Below are positions 9,100 through 18,010 of a stretch of DNA of 64,000 bases, in pieces. The first letter of the stretch is position 1. Every line of letters begins with the position of its first letter. A program made the translations under genes and the position numbers. The notes beneath the pieces were generated by a model. It saw only the letters and a list, made by a program, of their open reading frames with translations. It was not told the origin of the DNA and did not search any database. Source of the DNA: Paracoccus fistulariae (GTDB lineage Bacteria; Pseudomonadota; Alphaproteobacteria; Rhodobacterales; Rhodobacteraceae); NCBI RefSeq assembly GCF_028553785.1, contig NZ_CP067136.1, positions 496,001 to 560,000 on the forward strand, written 5' to 3'.

Positions 9100-9831
9100 A
9101 TGGAACAAATGCCCTCGACCCCCGTGATTATCCTGGTTCGCCCGCAAATGGGCGAGAATATCGGCGCCGCCGCCCGTGCGATGCTGAATTTCGGCCTGAC
9201 CGAGATGCGGCTGGTCGATCCGCGCGATGGCTGGCCGAATCCCCGGGCGGTGGCCATGGCATCGGGGGCTGCGGGCAGGGTGCTGGACCGCGCCCGCGTC
9301 TATCCCACGCTGGCGCAGGCGATGGAGGGCATCGATTACGCCTTTGCGACGACGGCACGGGGCCGGGAACTGACCAAGCCCGTCTTCACCCCGGCCACGG
9401 CGATGGAGAGGGCGCGTCAGGAACAGGGCCGCTGCGCGATCATCTTTGGCCCTGAACGTGCGGGTCTGGAAAATGACGATGTCGCGCGGGCCAATGCCAT
9501 CGTGACCGTGCCGGTCAATCCCGATTTCCCCTCGCTCAATCTGGCGCAGGCGGTGCTGCTGATGGGCTATGAATATGGCCGCGACATTTTGCCGCCCGAG
9601 CCCGCCCCCCATCACCGCCGGGCCGAGGCAGAGCTGCCCGCCGACCGGATCGAGATCGAAAAGCTGGGCGATCACTATGAAGAGCGCCTTGATCAGGCAG
9701 GATTTTTCTTTCCTGAACAGAAATCGGCAAATATGAAGCTGAATCTGCGCAACATGTGGTCGCGTCTTGCGTTGACCCGCAGCGATGTGCGCATGTTGCA
9801 TGGCATCCTGCGGCAATTGACCCGCCGCTAA
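9100..9831 (+). CDS. TrmJ-like tRNA/rRNA 2'-O-methyltransferase (SPOUT)
   Basis: Methylates a ribose 2'-OH of RNA using S-adenosylmethionine. The protein shows the SpoU/TrmH knot: VRPQMGENIGAAARAMLNFG, the motif 2 stretch IIFGPERAGLENDDV, and motif 3 TVPVNPDFPSLNLAQAVLLMGYE. The C-terminal NMKLNLRNMWSRLALTRSDVRMLHGILRQ helix is what separates TrmJ (tRNA Cm32/Um32) from other SPOUT enzymes. The start is uncertain: ATG at 9100 or 9109, with GGCAGGG upstream fitting 9109 best; earlier TTG and ATG codons extend an unrelated Arg-rich tail. Confidence 0.85.
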   Translation: MEQMPSTPVIILVRPQMGENIGAAARAMLNFGLTEMRLVDPRDGWPNPRAVAMASGAAGRVLDRARVYPTLAQAMEGIDYAFATTARGRELTKPVFTPATAMERARQEQGRCAIIFGPERAGLENDDVARANAIVTVPVNPDFPSLNLAQAVLLMGYEYGRDILPPEPAPHHRRAEAELPADRIEIEKLGDHYEERLDQAGFFFPEQKSANMKLNLRNMWSRLALTRSDVRMLHGILRQLTRR

Positions 9832-9869
9832 GCCCGACCTACTGTCCGCCCGTTCTGAAGGAGCAAGCG

Positions 9870-11018
9870 ATGGCCAAACGCCCCGTATTCGAGGAAGTAT
9901 CGGATCCGACCGCCAGCAGCCGCCCCATTGCCACCAAAGGCATGATCGACAGCGCGCCCAAGGGTGCCCGCAGGGGCATCCGGCTGTGGCTGGTCCTGTT
10001 ATTCGTGCTGGTCTCGGTGATGATTGCCATCGGCGGCGCCACGCGGCTGACCGATTCCGGCCTGTCCATCGTGGAATGGGCGCCCGTCACCGGCACCTTG
10101 CCCCCGATGAACGAGGCCGACTGGCAGGCCGAATTCGACGCCTATCAGCAGATCCCGCAATATCAGGAACTGAATGCCGATATGGATCTGGCCGGGTTCA
10201 AGCAGATCTACTGGTGGGAATGGGGCCACCGCCTGCTGGGCCGGGTGATCGGGCTTGTCTGGGCGCTTGGCTTCTTTGGCTTCCTGCTGGCCAAACGCAT
10301 CCCGACCGGCTGGACGCCGCGCCTTCTGGGCCTTGGCGTGCTGGGCGGCATGCAGGGGGCCATCGGCTGGTGGATGGTCAGTTCCGGTCTGGTCGAGGGG
10401 ATGACCAGCGTCGCCTCTTACCGGCTGGCGATCCATCTGGGGCTGGCCTTTGTCATCCTTGGGCTGATCGCCTGGTATGTGCTGCTGCTGGGCCGGTCCG
10501 AGGCCGACACCATGCGCGCCCGCCGCGCGGGGGAAGCAAAGCTGTTTTCCATGTCCACCGGGCTGATGCATCTGGCCTTTCTGCAGATCCTGATCGGTGC
10601 GCTGGTGGCCGGGATCGACGCGGGCCGCACCTATACCGGCTGGCCGACCATGGGCGGCGAATGGATCCCCGAGGCGATCTGGGACCCCGCCCTTGGCTGG
10701 CGCAACCTGTTCGAAAACCCCGCTCTGGTGCAATTCGTGCATCGCATGACCGGCTATCTTCTGGCGATCTTTGCCGTCGTGGTCTGGCTGCGTGCGCGCA
10801 AATCGCCGCATCCGATGACGCGCGGCGCCTTTACCGCTATGCTGGTGATGGTCGCGGTTCAGGTCGGGCTGGGCATTCTGAATGTGCTGCACGCCTCGCC
10901 CCTGGGTCTGGCGCTGGCGCATCAGGTCGGGGCGGTTGCGCTGTTCGCGCTGATCATCCGCGCGCGGTATAACGCCCGCTATCCCTATGCCACATCAGTC
11001 CGGGGGACGATCCGATGA
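9870..11018 (+). CDS. ctaA: Haem A synthase (COX15/CtaA)
   Basis: Oxidises the C8 methyl of haem O to give haem A for aa3-type cytochrome oxidase, in the inner membrane. The 382-residue protein begins at an ATG preceded by AAGGAG and has eight predicted helices with the family motifs: GGATRLTDSGLSIVEWAPVTGTLPP, the haem ligand His in WEWGHRLLGRVIG, a second in LAIHLGLAF, AGIDAGRTYTGWPTMGGEWIP, QFVHRMTGYLLA and LAHQVGAVAL. This is the longer alphaproteobacterial/mitochondrial type. Its stop overlaps the ATG of the carboxypeptidase gene (ATGA). Confidence 0.95.
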   Translation: MAKRPVFEEVSDPTASSRPIATKGMIDSAPKGARRGIRLWLVLLFVLVSVMIAIGGATRLTDSGLSIVEWAPVTGTLPPMNEADWQAEFDAYQQIPQYQELNADMDLAGFKQIYWWEWGHRLLGRVIGLVWALGFFGFLLAKRIPTGWTPRLLGLGVLGGMQGAIGWWMVSSGLVEGMTSVASYRLAIHLGLAFVILGLIAWYVLLLGRSEADTMRARRAGEAKLFSMSTGLMHLAFLQILIGALVAGIDAGRTYTGWPTMGGEWIPEAIWDPALGWRNLFENPALVQFVHRMTGYLLAIFAVVVWLRARKSPHPMTRGAFTAMLVMVAVQVGLGILNVLHASPLGLALAHQVGAVALFALIIRARYNARYPYATSVRGTIR

Positions 11019-12487
11019 GTGCCATGAACGATCTTCTTGCCTTTCAACGCCAGACCGAGGCGCTGTCCTCGATCGCGGAACGGCTTGGCTGGGATCAGGA
11101 AACGGTCATGCCCCGGGGCGCGGCCGAGCAGCGTGGCGAAGAGATGGCCGCCATTGAATCGGTGCTGCATGAGCGCCGCACCGATCCGCGCATCGGCGAA
11201 TGGCTGGAGGCCGCGACACCGCAGACCGAGGCGGAAACCCGCGTTGTCGAACTGATTGCGCGCGATTTCAACCGCGCCAGCCGGGTGCCTGCGCGTCTGG
11301 CCTCGGAACTGGCGCGGCTGACCTCGCTGTCGCAGGGCGTCTGGGCCGAGGCGCGGGCCAAGGAAGACCCCTCGGAATTCCTGCCGACGCTGGATCAGGT
11401 CCTGATGCTGAAGCGGGAAGAGGCGGCGGCACTGGCCGATGGCGGCGATCTGTATGATGCGCTTCTGGACGATTACGAGCCGGGAATGACCGGCGCCGAG
11501 ATCGCGGGCCTCTTTGACGTCATGCGTCCGCGTCTGGTGACCTTGCGCGACGATATCATGGGCGCGGATGTGCAGCCCGACGCGCTGAGCGGGCATTTCC
11601 CGCAGGGCACGCAGCTTCGGCTGGCCCGGACCTGCGCGACTGCCTTCGGCTACGACTGGACGCGCGGGCGCATGGATCTGGCCGTGCATCCCTTCAGCAG
11701 CGGCCGTTGGCAGGACAGCCGCATCACCACCCGCGTGGTCGAGCCCGATCCCTTCAACTGCCTCTATTCCACCATCCACGAGGTCGGCCATTCCAGCTAT
11801 GAGCTGGGCATCGACCCCGATTACGCCTTCACCCCGCTGGGCCGAGGCGTGTCGATGGGCGTGCATGAAAGCCAAAGCCGCATCTATGAAAATCAGATGG
11901 GTCGCGGCCGCGCCTTTACCGGCTGGCTGTTCAACCGCATGTCCGATGCCTTTGACGGGCTGAACATCGCCGATCCGGACGCCTTTTATGCCACCGTGAA
12001 TCGCGTCGTCCCCGGCTTTATCCGCACCGAGGCGGATGAGGTGCAATATAACCTGCATATCATGCTGCGCTTCGATCTGGAGCGTGACCTGATCGCGGGG
12101 CGTCTGGACACGGATGATCTGGTCGAGGCCTGGAACAGCCGTTTCCAGACCGATTTCGGCGTGGCGGTGGATCGTCCGGCCAATGGTGTCCTGCAGGACG
12201 TGCATTGGGCGGTGGGCCTGTTCGGCTATTTCCCGACCTATGCCCTGGGCAATGTCTATGCCGGCTGCCTGAACGCGGCGATGCGCGAGGCCACCCCCGA
12301 TCTGGAGGCCACGCTGGCCGAGGGCGATGCCGCGCCCGGCGTCGAATGGCTGCGAGAGAATATCCACCGCCATGGCGGCCTGCTGCCGCCGCGCCAGCTG
12401 ATCGAAGAAGCGACCGACGACGACATCACGCCCGAGCCGCTGCTGGATTATCTGGAAGACAAGTTCTCGGCCATTTACCGGCTTTGA
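11015..12487 (+). CDS. Carboxypeptidase Taq (M32 metallopeptidase)
   Basis: Zinc-dependent carboxypeptidase that trims C-terminal residues from cytoplasmic peptides. The 490-residue protein contains the HEXXH zinc motif at residues 255-259 (TIHEVGHSSYE), the following third-ligand helix with MGVHESQSRIYEN, the DPFN near the substrate site and HPF/DSRITTRV, all conserved in M32. It is slightly overlapped with ctaA, which suggests shared transcription without clear functional link. The length agrees with the family (about 490-510). Confidence 0.94.
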   Translation: MSAMNDLLAFQRQTEALSSIAERLGWDQETVMPRGAAEQRGEEMAAIESVLHERRTDPRIGEWLEAATPQTEAETRVVELIARDFNRASRVPARLASELARLTSLSQGVWAEARAKEDPSEFLPTLDQVLMLKREEAAALADGGDLYDALLDDYEPGMTGAEIAGLFDVMRPRLVTLRDDIMGADVQPDALSGHFPQGTQLRLARTCATAFGYDWTRGRMDLAVHPFSSGRWQDSRITTRVVEPDPFNCLYSTIHEVGHSSYELGIDPDYAFTPLGRGVSMGVHESQSRIYENQMGRGRAFTGWLFNRMSDAFDGLNIADPDAFYATVNRVVPGFIRTEADEVQYNLHIMLRFDLERDLIAGRLDTDDLVEAWNSRFQTDFGVAVDRPANGVLQDVHWAVGLFGYFPTYALGNVYAGCLNAAMREATPDLEATLAEGDAAPGVEWLRENIHRHGGLLPPRQLIEEATDDDITPEPLLDYLEDKFSAIYRL

Positions 12488-12579
12488 TCTTCGGGAAGTG
12501 GCAAGCCGGGCGCTGACCTTGTGGCGCTGGTCCGGGGCCTTCTTTGCCGGGCCATATGAGACGATATGAAGTACCGCAA

Positions 12580-12605
12580 CAAGCGGCCGTGAGATGGGCC
12601 GCTTG
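12580..12605. terminator. Hairpin between convergent genes
   Basis: A 9-bp perfect stem (CAAGCGGCC with GGCCGCTTG, 8-nt loop) lies between the carboxypeptidase and the ArsR-type gene that points toward it. There is no T tract; a bidirectional terminator is the simplest reading. Confidence 0.5.
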
Positions 12606-12625
12606 CCGCAGGACCTCCGGTGCGA

Positions 12626-12931
12626 TCAGTCCTGATGATCTTCCGCGACATGGCTCATCATGTCGTTCAGCATCGCGCTGACATGGTGATCCGACGCCTG
12701 ATAAAAGACCTGCTTTGCCTGCCGCTCTCCTCTGACCAGCCGCGAGCCCCGCAAAAGCCGCAGGTGGTGGCTGACAAGCGATTGCGACAGGCCAAGCCCC
12801 TCGACGATCTCACCCACCGATTTCGGCTCTGACAGGCAGTACAGCATGATGCGCAGCCGGGTGGGATCGCCAAGCAGGCGGAAGGTTTCGGCAAGAATGA
12901 CGATCTCGGCCTGATCACGCTCGGTGCTCAT
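12626..12931 (-). CDS. ArsR/SmtB-family zinc-type repressor
   Basis: Metal-sensing winged-helix repressor of the adjacent exporter. In the 101 residues the DNA-binding helix is SLVSHHLRLLRGSRLV. The last helix carries D81-x-H83 and, 11 residues on, H94-x-x-E97, exactly the alpha-5 zinc site spacing of SmtB and CzrA; the alpha-3 Cys motif of ArsR/CadC is absent. It overlaps the CDF gene end by 4 bp and is therefore its co-transcribed autoregulator. A palindrome of SmtB type lies upstream of the pair. The metal is most likely zinc, with cobalt or nickel as alternatives. Confidence 0.88.
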   Translation of the reverse strand: MSTERDQAEIVILAETFRLLGDPTRLRIMLYCLSEPKSVGEIVEGLGLSQSLVSHHLRLLRGSRLVRGERQAKQVFYQASDHHVSAMLNDMMSHVAEDHQD

Positions 12932-13956
12932 TGAACTTTCGCCGCCTGTGCAGGTTCATGGCTGTGATCGCCATGCTCATGGTCGTGGTCATGGTCATGG
13001 TCATGGTCATGGTCGTGCGCATCCGCGTCTGACACGCCTGACAGGCTGCAGGTGCTGGCCCCATCGTTCCAGTCGATCGCAACGGTCGAATGCTCGACGC
13101 CGAAGCTTTCCTTCATCCGGTGCTCGACGGCCCGAACGACGGTGCGCGGATCGGCGTCGGGTGCCGGGCGAACCTCCATCGTGGCCAGAACCCGGCCGGA
13201 GGTGATCGACCAGACATGGATATGGCTGACAGCCTCCAGCCCCGGCACGTTTTGCGTCAGGTCGCTTTCGACCTCTTCGGCCGAGACGCCCTCGGGCGCG
13301 CCTTCCAGCAGGATATGCAGCGTATTGGCCAGAAGCTTCCAGGCGCTGCGCAGCACAAGGGCCGACACGACGACCGACAGGATCGGGTCGATGGGCGTCC
13401 AGCCGGTGAAATAGATGATGATGGCCGCACCAACCGCGCCGACCGAGCCCAGCATGTCGCTGAGAACATGCAGCGAGGCGCCCTTGATATTGACGTGATC
13501 ATTGTCACCACGGGTGAGGATCCAGAAGACAAGGATATTGACCAGAAGACCCGCGATGGCGACGGCCATCATCGGCCCTGCCAGCACCACATGAGGGGCC
13601 TGCAGCCGCTGCCACGCCTCATAGAGGATCCATCCGACGATGGCGAACAGCGTGACCGCGTTCAGCAGACCTGCCAGCACCTCGAAACGGGCATAGCCAT
13701 AGGTGCGGCGCGCATCTGCGGCGCGACGGCCAAAGCGAAAGGCCAGATAGGCCAGCGCAAGGGCAACGGCATCCGTCAGCATATGGCCGGCATCGGCAAT
13801 CAGTGCCAGCGAGCCGGACAGAAGACCGCCGATCACTTCGACCACCATGAAGCTGGCGATCAGGAAGAAGGATATCAGAACCTTGCGTTCATTGTCGCTG
13901 GTGACCTCTGGCGCGTGCGAGTGGTCGTGACCCGCATGGTCATGAGAGTGGGACAT
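12928..13956 (-). CDS. Cation diffusion facilitator, zinc-type exporter (CzcD/ZitB-like)
   Basis: Proton-coupled efflux of Zn2+ and similar ions across the inner membrane. The 342-residue protein has six predicted helices, the two HxxxD metal sites in helix 2 (ADAGHMLTDAVAL) and helix 5 (LHVLSDMLGSV), and a cytoplasmic C-terminal domain (EVRPAPDADP...). Both ends are His/Asp-rich: MSHSHDHAGHDHSH at the start and a run of alternating His-Asp near the end. I start at MSHSHD; an in-frame ATG at 14001 lies inside the operator palindrome and would add a non-conserved tail. Confidence 0.92.
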   Translation of the reverse strand: MSHSHDHAGHDHSHAPEVTSDNERKVLISFFLIASFMVVEVIGGLLSGSLALIADAGHMLTDAVALALAYLAFRFGRRAADARRTYGYARFEVLAGLLNAVTLFAIVGWILYEAWQRLQAPHVVLAGPMMAVAIAGLLVNILVFWILTRGDNDHVNIKGASLHVLSDMLGSVGAVGAAIIIYFTGWTPIDPILSVVVSALVLRSAWKLLANTLHILLEGAPEGVSAEEVESDLTQNVPGLEAVSHIHVWSITSGRVLATMEVRPAPDADPRTVVRAVEHRMKESFGVEHSTVAIDWNDGASTCSLSGVSDADAHDHDHDHDHDHDHEHGDHSHEPAQAAKVQ

Positions 13957-13984
13957 CGTAAATCTCCGAAATTCAAAATCAATA

Positions 13985-14003
13985 GATGAATACTTGTTCA
14001 TAT
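13985..14003 (-). promoter_or_regulatory. SmtB/CzrA-type operator
   Basis: Read from the minus strand the site is ATATGAACAAGTATTCATC, with the inverted repeat TGAA-N6-TTCA. It matches the SmtB/ZiaR/CzrA operator pattern known to me (TGAAcA...TaTTCA) and lies about 30-45 bp before the CDF start, where a repressor would block transcription. Confidence 0.7.
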
Positions 14004-14382
14004 ATTGCGTGTCAACAGGCCGCGTAGAGAGCCTGACATCGGAGGAGGAGCGCCTTTGACGTGACCGCGCAACGGAGGATTTGTGCGTTGGATCCTAATG
14101 CGCGATCTGGTCAGGGCAGGGCACGCGCCAGATAAACCACCGCAGCGGCGCGTCAAACGGGGTGGCCGTGATAGGCCGAATTCCTGTTGTGTCGAACGCC
14201 GCGGATCTTTGGCACTATGCACCGGATTTTCTGAATCTCACCAATGGGTGGCGCGGCGCACTATTGGCCCAAACGTCATGCAATTCTAGCTGGACGGCCC
14301 TTTACCACTGCCTATGCCAAGGTCGGCAGCGCGGGACAAAATCGACTTTGAAGCCTTCCCTTCGAATGGCCGCTTTTAGCCA
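14004..14382. other. Gene-poor stretch with no recognised feature
   Basis: About 380 bp between the zinc operon and the next gene. Short open frames exist on both strands but none has a plausible ribosome site or recognisable product. The base composition drops toward the HEPN-like gene, so this may be the edge of an inserted segment. Confidence 0.5.
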
Positions 14383-15573
14383 TTATCGCCAATCGATATT
14401 CAATTCGTCATCGTAGTTGAGCGGCACCAGCATCATGGCTCCATGCGACGGAAATAGACGACCGGCACGTTCGCGCGAAACGTCATATCCAAACGTCGAT
14501 TCCTCCATCATTAACTTCATCTCTGCTCTGGGCTTCTCCTCAAGTAGGTTCAGAACATAGTAAAAGAATGTATGAACATCGTGGTAACGAGTGAGCACAC
14601 CGGCCACATCGAACACCGCCTCTTTGTTCCTGAATAATTCGAGGATCGGATCAGCGCCTCTTTCGTAGAGTGGCGTGGACTTGTCAAAAAACACTGTTTC
14701 GATAGCATCCTCAGCGGGATCAATATTTCCATGGAGGTTATGGTTCCGGCGATCCATGACCCGCTTGAACGCCCTATACTCATCGCGATTCGGGTCGACC
14801 CCTGCTCTGAAGTAGTTGCATTTCAAGTGCAGGTCAAAGACCCGCGTATCAATCGGCTGTCTGATATAGTGGTCATACTGCCTCGGATTGCGCTTTAGTT
14901 CGTCTTTACGACACGAGAATATTATAAAATTGATGAAAGACTCAGCCAGCACCGGCGTAATTAGATCAAGAGATAGAGATGCACTAAACACTCTATTCGC
15001 CCGATTCCTAATTTTCTTTATATGCTTGTGATAGCGCTTGATGCCCGCCTCGGATCTGCGCTTTCCCGGCGCGAAGTCCGGAGCATCTTGCTCGTCGATC
15101 AATACCTCGTGAAAGCCGGCACAGGTATCCGCGATCAAGGCAAATCGGTTCGAGATAATGCTCCATTTTTCGAATGTCGCGCCGGCTACTGCCATTTCTC
15201 GACCACAGCGAACAAAGTCACCCTTTAAAGCATTTGCGAATTTCACCCATTTCTTGGGCGACATATGTAATCCAAAAATCGCGACCTGAACGTCGCGGTT
15301 CCCACCTTGGATGTGAATCCACGCGTCGCCAGCTTTCAGCAGGTAGTCCCAATGAAAAAGGTTGTCGCTGTCGGGTGGCTTCTTCGCCATAGTTTGAAAA
15401 CCATAGGGTTGGCCAAAGCGGGCAACGAGGTACTTGTAGACAGAGAGCGGTGAGAGTTGCTTACGAAAGACCAGAATACCGCCAGTGGCTTTCCCCGGCT
15501 TCTTTTTGCGATCCATGAAATCTAGCATCTCTCTTGGAGACGGCTTTTCCCATTGTTTGGGTTCAAAAATCAT
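14383..15573 (-). CDS. Hypothetical protein with HEPN-like RNxxxH motif
   Basis: I do not recognise a named family over the 396 residues. The C-terminal third looks like an all-helical HEPN domain: a helix AESFINFIIF (about 210-219), then about 55 residues later R276-N277-x3-H281 (MDRRNHNLHGN), the R-N-x-x-x-H signature of HEPN ribonucleases. The first 200 residues are mixed alpha/beta and basic near 170-190 (KRRSEAGIKRYHKHIKKIRNR is split here as KRR and IKKIRNR). The gene has clearly lower GC and different codon use than its neighbours, stands alone, and is flanked by non-coding stretches. A stand-alone RNase-type defence or stress protein acquired by transfer is plausible; the family assignment is an inference from the motif. 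Confidence 0.7.
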   Translation of the reverse strand: MIFEPKQWEKPSPREMLDFMDRKKKPGKATGGILVFRKQLSPLSVYKYLVARFGQPYGFQTMAKKPPDSDNLFHWDYLLKAGDAWIHIQGGNRDVQVAIFGLHMSPKKWVKFANALKGDFVRCGREMAVAGATFEKWSIISNRFALIADTCAGFHEVLIDEQDAPDFAPGKRRSEAGIKRYHKHIKKIRNRANRVFSASLSLDLITPVLAESFINFIIFSCRKDELKRNPRQYDHYIRQPIDTRVFDLHLKCNYFRAGVDPNRDEYRAFKRVMDRRNHNLHGNIDPAEDAIETVFFDKSTPLYERGADPILELFRNKEAVFDVAGVLTRYHDVHTFFYYVLNLLEEKPRAEMKLMMEESTFGYDVSRERAGRLFPSHGAMMLVPLNYDDELNIDWR

Positions 15574-15844
15574 CGGTGCCCATCAGCTATTCACGCTCAC
15601 TTATTTTCAATGAAGATATCCGACATCTGAATAGGTTGCAGTATCGGTCGATTCGGGCTCAAAGCCAACGTCGATCTGCCCGCGGCTGAAGCTGTGTTTG
15701 GGCCAGAAATCTGACCGAAAGCCAAGAACATCTGACAAACACCATGTTCGAAAGCCACGCCACATGAACCGATTCGACGTTGCCGGGCGCACATCGTAGC
15801 GTGACCCTGACTCACGCAAGCGTGACGAATCGGAGGGAGTTATT

Positions 15845-17308
15845 ATGGCGACAGGGATCTGGATCAGTTTGATCCTCTATTTTGTGTTGATGCTGGGGAT
15901 CGGGGTCTATGCGTGGCGCAAGTCCACCTCGAATTCCGAAGAATATGTGCTGGGTGGACGCAACCTGTCGCCCGGTGTGGCGGCGCTGTCGGCCGGCGCC
16001 TCGGATATGAGCGGCTGGCTGTTGATGGGCCTGCCCGGCGCACTTTATGCGGCCGGTCTGGTCGAGGCATGGATCGGCATCGGCCTTTTCGTCGGCGCCT
16101 TCCTGAACTGGATCATCGTCGCGCCACGCCTGCGCGAACAGACCGAGCGCTATGACAATTCGCTGACCATCCCGGCGTTTCTGGCCAATCGTTTTCCCAG
16201 CCGGGCGACGATGCTGCGGGTCACCTCGGCCATTATCATCGTGGTGTTCTTTGCGGTCTATACGGCCTCGGGTCTGGTGGCGGGCGGCAAGCTGTTCGAA
16301 AGCGCCTTTGGCGGCAGCTACATGACCGGCATCTGGCTGACCCTTGGCATCGTTCTGGCCTATACGGTGGTCGGGGGCTTTCTGGCCGTCAGCCTGACCG
16401 ATTTCGTTCAGGGCGTGATCATGATGCTGGCGCTGGTCATCATGCCGCTGGTCATCCTGTACGGTCCCGGCGGCGGCGGGATCGCACAGGCGCGCGAAAC
16501 GCTGTCCACCCTTGGCGATGATTACCTGTCGCTGACGACGGGGCTGACGCTGTTCGGCTTTCTGTCGGCGACCGCCTGGGGACTGGGCTATTTCGGCCAG
16601 CCCCATATCATCGTGCGCTTCATGGCCGTCCGCAGTGTCGAGGCCGTGCCCACCGCCCGCAATATCGGGATGAGCTGGATGGCGATCTCGCTGCTGGGGG
16701 CAATCGGCATCGGCATCTTCGGCCGCGCCTATGTGATGCGCAACGGGATCGAGGTGACGGACCCGGAAACCATTTTCATCGTGCTGGCCAATCTGCTGTT
16801 CCACCCGCTGATGACCGGCTTCCTTTATGCCGCGCTGCTGGCCGCGATCATGAGCACGATCTCCAGCCAGCTTCTGGTCGCCTCGTCCTCGCTGACCGAG
16901 GATTTCTATCACCTCTTCCTCAACCGCGAGGCCAGCGATGCGACGCTGGTGATGGTCGGTCGTTTCGCGGTTCTGGCGGTGGGCGTGGTGGCGGCGCTGA
17001 TCGCGCAGAACCCAGATTCCAACGTGCTGGGTCTTGTGTCCAACGCCTGGGCCGGTTTCGGCGCCGCATTCGGGCCGCTGATCATCCTGTCGCTGACATG
17101 GTCGCGGATGACCGGCGCAGGGGCGGTGGCCGGGCTGATCGTCGGGGCGGTGACGGTGATCCTGTGGATCGCGCTTGGGCTGAACAGCAGCATCATGGGC
17201 GGGCCGGGCCTTTACGAGATCATCCCGGGTTTCATCCTGTCGATGATCGCGATTGTCGTGGTCAGCAACATGACGCAATCGGGCAACGAATTCCGCCCGC
17301 TCGGCTGA
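15845..17308 (+). CDS. putP: Sodium/proline symporter
   Basis: Imports L-proline with Na+ across the inner membrane. The 487-residue protein has the SSS-family topology of about 13 helices and the PutP-specific motifs YVLGGRNLSPGVAALSAGASDMSGWLLMGLPGALY, LTIPAFLANRF and SSQLLVASSSLTEDFY. The match to PutP is closer than to pantothenate or glucose SSS carriers. A GGAG ribosome site lies before the ATG, and an intrinsic terminator follows, so it is a single-gene unit. No putA is in the window. Confidence 0.93.
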   Translation: MATGIWISLILYFVLMLGIGVYAWRKSTSNSEEYVLGGRNLSPGVAALSAGASDMSGWLLMGLPGALYAAGLVEAWIGIGLFVGAFLNWIIVAPRLREQTERYDNSLTIPAFLANRFPSRATMLRVTSAIIIVVFFAVYTASGLVAGGKLFESAFGGSYMTGIWLTLGIVLAYTVVGGFLAVSLTDFVQGVIMMLALVIMPLVILYGPGGGGIAQARETLSTLGDDYLSLTTGLTLFGFLSATAWGLGYFGQPHIIVRFMAVRSVEAVPTARNIGMSWMAISLLGAIGIGIFGRAYVMRNGIEVTDPETIFIVLANLLFHPLMTGFLYAALLAAIMSTISSQLLVASSSLTEDFYHLFLNREASDATLVMVGRFAVLAVGVVAALIAQNPDSNVLGLVSNAWAGFGAAFGPLIILSLTWSRMTGAGAVAGLIVGAVTVILWIALGLNSSIMGGPGLYEIIPGFILSMIAIVVVSNMTQSGNEFRPLG

Positions 17309-17334
17309 CGCGGATCAGGATTCCAAATCAGAAG

Positions 17335-17362
17335 GGGCGACCCGTCACGGGTCGCCCTTTTT
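17335..17362 (+). terminator. Rho-independent terminator of putP
   Basis: Nine-base-pair stem GGGCGACCC with GGGTCGCCC, loop GTCAC, then TTTTT. It lies 26 bp after the putP stop. Confidence 0.92.
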
Positions 17363-17533
17363 GCAATCCGGGCGCCGCCCGTCGCCTTTCGGGCGTGACA
17401 TCGCCCGTGTTTTCGTGATCAATTCCGAACAGATCGGGGCATGGCGCGGGATATCGTCAGATCGCGCAGTATCCTGACATCGCATTGTTTTCCCCAAGGC
17501 CACTCTTCACGGCGACAACAGGCAGAGGTTCGG

Positions 17534-17989
17534 ATGACACAGAACTTGGATCATAAATTCCTGGGCATCGCGCTGGCCGAGGCCGAAATGGGGCTGGCCG
17601 ATGGCGGCCTGCCCATCGGCTCGGTCCTTGCGCGCAATGGCGAATTGGTGGCCAGCGGGCATAATCAGCGCGTCCAGCAGGGCGACCCGATCGCCCATGG
17701 AGAGATGGACTGCCTGCGCAAGGCCGGGCGCCAGCGCAGCTATCGCGATACGGTGCTTTATACCACGCTCAGCCCCTGCATGATGTGCAGCGGCACCATC
17801 GTCCAGTTCGGCATCCCCCGCGTCGTCATTGGCGAGGCCGAGACCTTCGCGGGCAATATCGATTTCCTGCGCCAGAACGGGGTCGAGGTGCTGCTGATGG
17901 ATGATGAGGGCTGCAAGGATGTGATGCGCCGCTTCCTGTCCAGTCCCGAAAACAGGCAGATCTGGCTGGAAGATATCGCCGAGGATTAA
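17534..17989 (+). CDS. Cytosine deaminase, fungal FCY1-like (CDA superfamily)
   Basis: Zinc enzyme expected to deaminate cytosine to uracil. The 151-residue protein follows yeast cytosine deaminase along its whole length: zinc ligands and catalytic Glu in H55-G-E57 and PC82MMC85, and the C-terminal segment with GIPRVVIGEAETF and a Trp-containing end (IWLEDIAED) like the yeast WFEDIGE that caps the active site. It is unrelated to the amidohydrolase CodA of E. coli. A codB permease follows by 21 bp, which supports cytosine as substrate. The ATG at 17534 has GCAGAGG upstream. A nucleoside or guanine deaminase role is less likely given the C-terminus. Confidence 0.85.
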   Translation: MTQNLDHKFLGIALAEAEMGLADGGLPIGSVLARNGELVASGHNQRVQQGDPIAHGEMDCLRKAGRQRSYRDTVLYTTLSPCMMCSGTIVQFGIPRVVIGEAETFAGNIDFLRQNGVEVLLMDDEGCKDVMRRFLSSPENRQIWLEDIAED

Positions 17990-18010
17990 GCCGCGAAAGG
18001 AACCCGAAGA

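Noticed and set aside
12973..13018. GGTCATGGTCAT tandem repeat
   Set aside because: It encodes the His-Asp tail of the zinc exporter, so the repeat reflects protein composition rather than a non-coding element.
14004..14382. Small plus-strand ORFs of 68 to 84 codons
   Set aside because: No ribosome site, no recognisable product and overlapping frames; treated as non-coding.
15812..17278. A 488-codon open frame on the minus strand
   Set aside because: Antisense of putP, which has full family motifs; the shadow protein is His/Gln/Asp-rich low complexity.
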